A DNA stretch of 8,385 bases, taken from contig CAZJNX010000200.1 of the NCBI GenBank assembly GCA_964547415.1, positions 1 to 8,385 of the forward strand. Reading direction: 5' to 3'. Positions within the stretch are counted from its first letter, which is position 1; each line of letters opens with the position of its first letter. Below are positions 1 to 5,527 of this stretch, piece by piece. This stretch comes from CAZJNX01 sp964547415 (lineage in GTDB: Bacteria > Pseudomonadota > Alphaproteobacteria > Rhizobiales > Amorphaceae). Below the pieces are notes generated by a model. That model searched no databases, was not told where the DNA came from, and saw only the letters and a list, made by a program, of their open reading frames with translations. The translations under genes and the position numbers were made by a program.

Positions 1-885
1 GACAAGGAGGCGGTGGACGCCATCCTGACCGACCCGGTCATCCAGGCGGTCGGCTTCGTGGGCTCGTCCGACATCGCCCACTACGTCTATGCGACGGGCG
101 CGGCCCACGGGAAGCGCGTCCAGTGCTTCGGCGGCGCGAAGAACCACATGATCGTCATGCCCGATGCGGACATGGAGCAGGCGGCGAACGCCCTCGTCGG
201 CGCGGGCTACGGCTCGGCGGGTGAGCGCTGCATGGCGGTGTCGGTCGCCGTGCCCGTGGGAGACAAGGCGGCCGACGCGCTCCTGTCGAAGCTGGTGCCG
301 AAGGTGGAGGCCCTGCGCGTCGGCCTGCCGACCGACGAGGACGCGGACTTCGGCCCGCTGGTGACGGCCGCCGCGCGCGAGCGGGTGATGAACTACGTCG
401 GCATCGGGATCGAGGAGGGGGCCGAGCTCGTCGTCGACGGGCGGGACTTCGCCATGCAGGGCTACGAGAACGGCTACTTCATGGGCCCCTGCCTGTTCGA
501 CAAGGTGCGGCCGGACATGCGGATCTACAAGGAAGAGATCTTCGGGCCCGTCCTGTCCGTCGTGCGGGCCAAGGACTACGAGGAGGCGGTGCGCCTTCCC
601 TCCGAGCACGCGTACGGCAACGGCGTCGCCATCTTCACCCGCGACGGGGACGCCGCGCGCGACTTCACGGCCCGGGTCAACGTCGGGATGGTGGGCGTCA
701 ACGTGCCGATCCCGGTGCCGCTCGCCTACCACACCTTCGGCGGCTGGAAGCGCTCGGGCTTCGGCGACCTCAACCAGCACGGGCCGGACTCCATCCGCTT
801 CTACACCAAGACGAAGACCGTCACCTCCCGCTGGCCGTCGGGCGTGAAGGAGGGGGCGGAGTTCGTCATTCCGACGATGGCGTGA
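1..885 (+). CDS. mmsA: Methylmalonate-semialdehyde dehydrogenase (CoA-acylating), C-terminal part, 5' truncated by window edge
   Basis: The frame is open from base 1 and ends at TGA 883-885, giving 294 residues. The family is about 500 residues long, so roughly the first 200 (most of the NAD-binding part) lie upstream of the window. The enzyme oxidises methylmalonate or malonate semialdehyde to propionyl-CoA or acetyl-CoA with NAD+ and CoA, in valine and inositol breakdown, in the cytoplasm. Visible signatures are FVGSS near the start, GGAKNHMIVMPDAD, the active-site segment GSAGERCMAVS with the catalytic Cys at codon 229-231 (fragment residue 77), EEIFGPVLSV, YGNGVAIFTRDGDAARDF and the C-terminal GGWKRSGFGDLNQHGPDSI. 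The GERCMA context and the MVGVNVPIPVPLAYHTFGGW stretch separate MmsA from ordinary aldehyde dehydrogenases. The sequence appears intact. A small phosphatase gene begins 5 nt after the stop. Product assignment is firm; the true start is not visible. Confidence 0.95.
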   Translation, partial: DKEAVDAILTDPVIQAVGFVGSSDIAHYVYATGAAHGKRVQCFGGAKNHMIVMPDADMEQAANALVGAGYGSAGERCMAVSVAVPVGDKAADALLSKLVPKVEALRVGLPTDEDADFGPLVTAAARERVMNYVGIGIEEGAELVVDGRDFAMQGYENGYFMGPCLFDKVRPDMRIYKEEIFGPVLSVVRAKDYEEAVRLPSEHAYGNGVAIFTRDGDAARDFTARVNVGMVGVNVPIPVPLAYHTFGGWKRSGFGDLNQHGPDSIRFYTKTKTVTSRWPSGVKEGAEFVIPTMA

Positions 886-890
886 GCCCC

Positions 891-1517
891 ATGGCGCGCG
901 GCGGACACCGCTTCCCCCGGGCGGCGCGCGGCGTCCTCGCGGCGCTCGCCCTCGCCCTCGCCTCCCCTGCCGCGGCGGACGAGGGGGCGGACAACGCGGC
1001 CGGCCTCGCGGCCCTGAAGGAGCCCGGGGCGGTCGCCATCATGCGGCACGCACTGGCGCCCGGCCGGGGCGACCCGGCCGAGGTCGTGGTGGTGGAGGAC
1101 TGCGCCACCCAGCGCAACCTCGACGACCGGGGGCGGGAGCAGGCCCGCCGCATCGGCGAGACCCTGAAGGAGGCGGGCATCGCCTTCGACCGGGTCCTCA
1201 CCGGCGCCTGGTGCCGCGTGAAGGACACGGCGAGGCTCCTCGACCTCGGCGAGCCGGAGCATTTCGCGCCGCTCGACGACGTCTTCCACCGCCTCGAGAA
1301 GCGCGATGAGAAGGTGGCGGCGCTGCGCGCCTACCTCGCCGCCCTGCCGGACGAGGAGCGGGTGCTGATGGTGACCCACCAGCTGAACCTCACCGGCCTC
1401 ACGGGCCTTCCCGCCCACTCGGGCGAGATCCTCGTGATCGACGTGGACGGGGCGGGAGGGGTGAGCGTCCTCGGACACATCCTCGTCCCGCCTCCCGGCG
1501 GCTTCCCGGAGGGCTGA
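891..1517 (+). CDS. Exported histidine phosphatase family protein
   Basis: This is a 208-residue protein of the histidine phosphatase (phosphoglycerate mutase-like) superfamily. Residues 1-29 look like a Sec signal peptide: basic MARGGHRFPRAARG, then an Ala/Leu core ending SPAAA before DEG. It probably acts in the periplasm. The core carries the phospho-accepting His in AIMRHALAPG (R52, H53), a second Arg in GAWCRVKDTA (R109) and the second catalytic His in VLMVTHQLN (H163). Cys71 (DCATQRNLDDRG) and Cys108 could form a disulfide, which would fit an exported protein. The first motif is RHA rather than RHG, as I recall for a proteobacterial subgroup with the DCxTQRNL signature. The substrate is unknown. 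The start is uncertain: ATG 891 has no clear ribosome-binding site, and an in-frame GTG at 882 overlaps the mmsA stop as GTGA, adding three residues and suggesting translational coupling. The two genes may share an operon without a clear functional link. Confidence 0.85.
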   Translation: MARGGHRFPRAARGVLAALALALASPAAADEGADNAAGLAALKEPGAVAIMRHALAPGRGDPAEVVVVEDCATQRNLDDRGREQARRIGETLKEAGIAFDRVLTGAWCRVKDTARLLDLGEPEHFAPLDDVFHRLEKRDEKVAALRAYLAALPDEERVLMVTHQLNLTGLTGLPAHSGEILVIDVDGAGGVSVLGHILVPPPGGFPEG

Positions 1518-1543
1518 CCGGCCGGGGGCCGCGCGGACGGGCG

Positions 1544-2548
1544 TCAGTCGGCGGCGAGGGGGCTCACGTAGCCCGGTGGCGTCACGGCGACCACCGAGAC
1601 GGACAGGCTGTTCAGGATGTCTTCCGCGGTGTTGCCGATGATGAGGCCGGGAACGCCCGTGCGCGCCACGGTGCCCATCACCAGGAGGGAGGCGCGCGCC
1701 TCCTCCACGAAGGCGGGGATCACCTCGCGCGGGCGGCCGCGGCGCAGTTCGCCCGACACCGGGATCGCGGGAAGGCGAGAGGCGGCGAGCCGGTCCCGGG
1801 CATCCGCCGCGAGGGCCGACAGCGCCTGCCAGTGCTCGCGCTCCACCTCGTCGCGATAGCGCGCCGCCTCCTCGTCCCCGTCGCCCCCGTAAAGGCGCAC
1901 GAGGCCCTCGCCCGACGGCTCGAAGGCGTTGACGATCCGGAGCGGCGCGCCCGTCCGCGCGGCGATCGCGAGGGCGACGCCGACGATACGGCGGTTGAGG
2001 CCGGCCTCGACCGCGGGGTCGTTCACCTCCTCCGGGTCCACGTCGACGGCCGCCACCACCGGCCGGTCCGGCCCGGGCGCCCCGGCGTCCGGCCGGTAGA
2101 GCCAGACCGGTGCGGGGCACTTGCGCAGGAGGTGCTGGTCGGTGCTGGCGAGAAGGTGGCGGAGCGGGCCGCCCAGCTCCTCCGCCGTCTTCACGACGAG
2201 GTCGTGGTCGCCCTCCGCGACGGCGCGGATGATCTCCACGAACGGCTTGCCGGTTCGCACCTCCGCCGTCGGCGGGGGCGTCCCCCCGATGCGGCGGGCG
2301 AGATCCCACAGCCCCGTCCGGGCGCGCTCCAGGCGGCCGGCCGCGATCTCCTCCGGGGCGTGGCCGGTGCGGCGGGCGATCCGGTCGAGCTCGCGGGGCG
2401 TCAGCGGGTCGAGGACGGCGAGGAGGTGGAGCGCCACGTGCTCCGGCCCGGCGAGGCGGCCGGCCTCGCGGGCGGCCGCGTCGTCCCCCGCCGCAGGATC
2501 GACGGCCGCGAGCACCCGGACGAGCGGGGGCAGCGGCTCGGCCGTCAC
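1544..2548 (-). CDS. Tandem-domain universal stress protein, UspE-like
   Basis: A 334-residue cytoplasmic protein with two Usp domains (about 1-152 and 163-325). Domain 1 starts VRVLAAVDPAAGDDAA and ends STDQHLLRKCPAPVWLYR, resembling the first half of E. coli UspE. Domain 2 starts RPVVAAVDVDPEE and carries VMGTVARTGVPGLIIGNTAED near residues 290-310. The ATP-binding Usp pattern is G-2X-G-9X-G-(S/T). Here it reads G292-2X-A295-9X-G305-N306, so ATP binding is doubtful, as I would expect for UspE-type proteins. The start is GTG 2546-2548, overlapping the TGA of the upstream antiporter gene as GTGA. An AGGAG lies 8 nt before it, inside the antiporter gene, so translation is probably coupled. The role is likely stress survival or regulation of a partner; the coupling points to the antiporter (inference). 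The family is certain; the exact role is not known. Confidence 0.9.
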   Translation of the reverse strand: MTAEPLPPLVRVLAAVDPAAGDDAAAREAGRLAGPEHVALHLLAVLDPLTPRELDRIARRTGHAPEEIAAGRLERARTGLWDLARRIGGTPPPTAEVRTGKPFVEIIRAVAEGDHDLVVKTAEELGGPLRHLLASTDQHLLRKCPAPVWLYRPDAGAPGPDRPVVAAVDVDPEEVNDPAVEAGLNRRIVGVALAIAARTGAPLRIVNAFEPSGEGLVRLYGGDGDEEAARYRDEVEREHWQALSALAADARDRLAASRLPAIPVSGELRRGRPREVIPAFVEEARASLLVMGTVARTGVPGLIIGNTAEDILNSLSVSVVAVTPPGYVSPLAAD

Positions 2549-4263
2549 GCCACGAGCTCCTGCTGGCCCCTCGGGTCGGCGACCGGCGGCTCCTGCGGCT
2601 CGCGCCCCTCCAGCACCAGGTCGGCCGCCTGCATGGCGGCGTCGCGGAACGGCAGGAGCACGATGTCCGCCCCCGCGGCGCGGAGCCCCTCGGCCGCGTC
2701 CTCCGAGTGGGCGGCGACGGCGATGCGGCCGGAAAAGCCGAGGTCCTTGAGCGAGCGCACGAAGCCGCGGCGCGGATCGTCGTGGGTGAGGCCCGTGTCG
2801 TGCTCGGGCACGGCGGAGACGGCGACACGCGCGCCCGCGAGCGGCAGGTGGGCGAGGAACTCCGGGTCCGTCGCGTCGCCGAACACGACCTCGAAGCCCC
2901 TCTCCCGTGCCCGCTTCACCGTGACGGGGTCGAAGTCGACCCCGAGCACCACGAGCCCCGCGTTCGAGAGCTCCTTCGCGATCTGGGAGCCGTACCGCCC
3001 CATGCCGAAGACGAGCGCGTCGTACCCCGCCCCGCGGGGCGCGAAGGCGTCCTCCTTCGCGCCGGCCGAGCGGCGCTCGAAGGGCGACAGCACCGGCTCC
3101 ACCACGGCGTAGATCTGGTGCGACCAGGTGATCATGTAGGTGGAGGCGGCGATCGTCACGAGGCCGACGAGCGTCACGAGGCCGAGGGAATCGGGCGACA
3201 CATGGCCGATGGCGACGCCCATCGCCATGAAGATGAGCGAGAACTCCGAGATCTGCGCCACCGTGAGCCCGGCGAGGAAGCCCGTGCGCTTGCGGTAGCC
3301 CATGGCCCCCATGAGCGCGAGCACGATGAGCGGGTTCCCGATCAGCACGAACAGGGAGAAGACGAGCGCGGGGAAGACGTTGTCGCCCAGCACCGACAGG
3401 TCGAGCGACGCGCCGAGCGCGATGAAGAAGAACAGGAGCAGGAAGTCGCGCAGGGAGGCGAGGCGCGCGGCGATCGCCTCCCGGAACGGGGTGGAGGCGA
3501 GCGACACGCCCGCGAGCAGGCCGCCGAGCTCCTTGCCGAAGCCGAAATAGTGGCCGAGGGCGGCGAGCAGCGCCGCCCAGCCGATGGCGAAGGACACGAG
3601 GAGTTCGGGCGCCCGGGCGAGACGCTCCACCAGCGGCGTCGCCAGGAAGCGGATGAACAGGCCCACCGCCACGAGCATGATGAGGCCGTAGCCGAACACC
3701 CACAGGACGTCGGTCAACGCCGCGTCCCCCGCCGCGCCGACGCCGATCGCCGACAGGACGATCATGGCGAAGACGACCACGAGGTCCTGCACGATCAGGA
3801 AGCCGAGGGCGATCCGCCCGTGCAGGCTGTCGATCTCCCGCTTGTCGGACAGGAGCTTCACGATGATGATCGTGGAGGAGAAGGTGAGCGCGATCGCGAC
3901 GTAGATGCTCGTCGTCACGTCGAGGCCGAGGGCGAGGCCGATGAGGAAGCCGAAGGCGGTGGTGAAGGCCACCTGCCCGAGGCCCGTGACGAGGGCGACG
4001 GGCCCGAGCGTGCGCACGAGGCCGAGGTCGAGCTTCAGGCCCACGAGGAAGAGGAGCAGCGCGATCCCGAGTTCGGCCAGGAGGTCGATGTGCTCGTCGG
4101 AGCGGGCGATGTCGAGGACCGACGGCCCGGCGATGATGCCGACGGCGATGAACGAGACGATGAGGGGCTGGCGGAGCATGAGCCCGGCGAAGCCCACGGC
4201 GGCGGCGAGCACGAGGAGCGCCGCGATCTCGTAGAAGATATAGTCGCCGATGGCTTCCGTCAT
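2545..4263 (-). CDS. Kef/YbaL-type (CPA2) cation:proton antiporter with C-terminal RCK/TrkA-N domain
   Basis: A 572-residue inner-membrane protein. About residues 8-390 form the Na+/H+ exchanger domain, with a dozen or so hydrophobic segments. These include LRQPLIVSFIAVGIIAGPS, LAELGIALLLFLVGLKLDL, the FSSTIII segment and FLIVQDLVVV with the conserved Asp160. After a short polar linker, YDALVFGMGRYGSQIAKEL opens a Rossmann RCK_N (TrkA-N) domain. Its glycine motif GMGRYG is at 420-425, followed by an acidic VDFDP after the second strand, as for NAD(H)-type ligands. No separate RCK_C domain is visible. Members exchange K+ or Na+ for protons and are gated by nucleotide or glutathione adducts; the ion here is inferred only to be monovalent. 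The ATG at 4263 was chosen because the conserved N-terminus begins there, although GGGAGG is 15 nt upstream. An in-frame GTG at 4293 would add ten basic residues. The stop overlaps the usp start by 4 nt. Confidence 0.9.
   Translation of the reverse strand: MTEAIGDYIFYEIAALLVLAAAVGFAGLMLRQPLIVSFIAVGIIAGPSVLDIARSDEHIDLLAELGIALLLFLVGLKLDLGLVRTLGPVALVTGLGQVAFTTAFGFLIGLALGLDVTTSIYVAIALTFSSTIIIVKLLSDKREIDSLHGRIALGFLIVQDLVVVFAMIVLSAIGVGAAGDAALTDVLWVFGYGLIMLVAVGLFIRFLATPLVERLARAPELLVSFAIGWAALLAALGHYFGFGKELGGLLAGVSLASTPFREAIAARLASLRDFLLLFFFIALGASLDLSVLGDNVFPALVFSLFVLIGNPLIVLALMGAMGYRKRTGFLAGLTVAQISEFSLIFMAMGVAIGHVSPDSLGLVTLVGLVTIAASTYMITWSHQIYAVVEPVLSPFERRSAGAKEDAFAPRGAGYDALVFGMGRYGSQIAKELSNAGLVVLGVDFDPVTVKRARERGFEVVFGDATDPEFLAHLPLAGARVAVSAVPEHDTGLTHDDPRRGFVRSLKDLGFSGRIAVAAHSEDAAEGLRAAGADIVLLPFRDAAMQAADLVLEGREPQEPPVADPRGQQELVA
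2557..2561 (-). promoter_or_regulatory. Ribosome-binding site of the usp gene, inside the antiporter gene
   Basis: On the minus strand AGGAG stands 8 nt before the GTG start at 2548. It lies within the last codons of the antiporter gene. It decides in favour of the GTG that overlaps the antiporter stop as the usp start. Confidence 0.65.
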
Positions 4264-4371
4264 CGCGCGCTCGCGCCGCCTCCCGATGGTCACGGGCCGC
4301 CGCGGCGAACCCTCTCCCCTGTTTCGGAAAAGCGCCGCGTCCTGTCCAGCGAAACCGGCCCGGGCGCGTCG

Positions 4372-4471
4372 NNNNNNNNNNNNNNNNNNNNNNNNNNNNN
4401 NNNNNNNNNNNNNNNNNNNNNNNNNNNNNNNNNNNNNNNNNNNNNNNNNNNNNNNNNNNNNNNNNNNNNNN
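4372..4471. other. Assembly gap, 100 N, between antiporter and adh genes
   Basis: A run of exactly 100 N, the usual placeholder for a scaffold join of unknown length. The octamer GCGCGTCG ends directly at the gap on the left (4364-4371) and begins directly after it on the right (4472-4479), so the two contigs may simply overlap. The known intergenic sequence is 108 nt on the antiporter side (4264-4371) and 11 nt on the adh side (4472-4482). I see no gene in it. It must hold the 3' end of the adh transcript and any separate promoter for the antiporter-usp pair. I could not identify a convincing terminator or promoter in what is visible. Confidence 0.97.
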
Positions 4472-4482
4472 GCGCGTCGTCC

Positions 4483-5505
4483 TCACGCGATCGACATGAC
4501 GATGCGTCCCTCGATCTGGTTCTTTTCCATCTTGTCGAAGATGCCGTTGATGTTGTCGAGCCGGTCCATGGCGTAGTGGGACTTCACCTTGCCGCGGGCG
4601 GCGAAGTCCATCGCCTCGGACAGGTCGTTGCGGGTGCCGACGATCGACCCGCGGATCGTCTTGCCGGTCAGCACCACATCGAAGATCGGCAATTCGAAGC
4701 CGCCAGGCGGCAGGCCGACGAGGCTCATGGTGCCGCCCCGGGCCAGCATGTCGACCGCGGGGCGGAACGACTTCTCGGAGACCGCCGTCACGAGGACGCC
4801 CTCGACGCCGCCCTGTTTCTGGATCTCGGCGGCCGCGTCCGTGGTGGCCGCGTTGAACGTCTCGTCGGCGCCAGACGCCTTCGCGAGCCGCAGCTTGTCG
4901 TCCGAAATGTCGACCGCGATCACGTTGAAGCCCATGGCCTTGGCGTACTGGACCGCGAGGTGGCCGAGACCGCCGATGCCGACGATCGCCACCGTCTGCC
5001 CGGGCCTGGCGTCGGTCATCTTGAGGCCCTTGTAGACCGTGACGCCCGCGCACAGGATCGGCGCCATCGGCGCGAAGTCGGTTCCGTCCGGCAGGTGGCC
5101 CACGTACTCGGGATCGGCGAGCACGTATTCGGCGAAGCCCCCGTCCACCGAGTAGCCGGTGTTCGCCTGTTCCGGGCAAAGGGTCTCCCAGCCGCCGACG
5201 CAGTGGCGGCAATGGCCGCAGGCGGTGTGCAGCCAGGGCACGCCCACCCGGTCGCCCTCCTTGACCGTGGTGACGCCCTTGCCCACCTCGGCGACGACGC
5301 CGACGCCCTCGTGGCCCGGGATGAACGGCGGCTGCGGCTTCACCGGCCAGTCGCCGTGGGCGGCGTGGAGGTCGGTGTGGCAGACCCCGCTCGCCTCGAT
5401 CTTCACGACGATCTTCCCGTCCTTCGCCTCGGGCCTTTCCACCTCGCGGATGTCGAGGGGCTCCCGGAAGGCGGTCACCACGGCGGCCTTCATCGTCCCT
5501 GGCAT
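4483..5505 (-). CDS. adhP: NAD-dependent zinc alcohol dehydrogenase, AdhP type
   Basis: A complete 340-residue member of the zinc-containing medium-chain dehydrogenases, interconverting primary alcohols and aldehydes with NAD(H) in the cytoplasm. Catalytic zinc ligands are visible as Cys42 (GVCHTDLHAAHGDW), His65 with Glu66 (PGHEGVG) and Cys152 (ILCAGVTVYKGL). The structural zinc lobe has four cysteines at 96, 99, 102 and 110 (CGHCRHCVGGWETLC). The Rossmann motif GIGGLG is at 176-181, and Asp199 after the second strand (IAVDISDDKL) indicates NAD rather than NADP. Length and motif order match AdhP/ethanol-active dehydrogenases. GGGGAGA 5 nt upstream supports ATG 5505 over the internal Met5. 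The gene begins 22 nt after the ATPase stop, so the two are probably co-transcribed. Such enzymes often serve fermentative or low-oxygen redox balance, but nothing in the sequence shows the physiological substrate. Confidence 0.93.
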   Translation of the reverse strand: MPGTMKAAVVTAFREPLDIREVERPEAKDGKIVVKIEASGVCHTDLHAAHGDWPVKPQPPFIPGHEGVGVVAEVGKGVTTVKEGDRVGVPWLHTACGHCRHCVGGWETLCPEQANTGYSVDGGFAEYVLADPEYVGHLPDGTDFAPMAPILCAGVTVYKGLKMTDARPGQTVAIVGIGGLGHLAVQYAKAMGFNVIAVDISDDKLRLAKASGADETFNAATTDAAAEIQKQGGVEGVLVTAVSEKSFRPAVDMLARGGTMSLVGLPPGGFELPIFDVVLTGKTIRGSIVGTRNDLSEAMDFAARGKVKSHYAMDRLDNINGIFDKMEKNQIEGRIVMSIA

Positions 5506-5510
5506 GTGCG

Positions 5511-5517
5511 TCTCCCC
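5511..5517 (-). promoter_or_regulatory. Ribosome-binding site of adhP
   Basis: GGGGAGA on the minus strand lies 5 nt before ATG 5505, in the 22-nt space after the ATPase stop. It fixes the adh start at the first of two nearby Met codons (5505 rather than 5493). Confidence 0.75.
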
Positions 5518-5527
5518 ATTTGTGACG

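Noticed and set aside
801..2828. 675-residue minus-strand frame across mmsA, phosphatase and usp
   Set aside because: Low-complexity Arg/Pro/Ala composition with no domain, overlapping three well-supported genes. GC-driven shadow.
4264..4293. GTG at 4293 as the antiporter start
   Set aside because: It adds ten basic residues outside the conserved domain, and its nearest purine-rich site is 17 nt away. The ATG at 4263 fits the family better, though its own GGGAGG is 15 nt away, so the choice is not certain.
4321..4355. Inverted repeat GTTTCG / CGAAAC with 23-nt spacer upstream of the antiporter gene, and a TGGACA box as a possible -35
   Set aside because: The arms are only 6 bp with a long spacer and no inner pairing. 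The box 17 nt from TGGACA is GAAACA, a poor -10. Not enough for a terminator or promoter call.
1544..5212. 1222-residue minus-strand frame spanning usp, antiporter, gap and adh
   Set aside because: Only its last 334 residues are real (the Usp protein). The rest is an Arg/Pro/Gly-rich out-of-frame reading of the antiporter and adh genes joined through N bases, so it is not a fusion protein.
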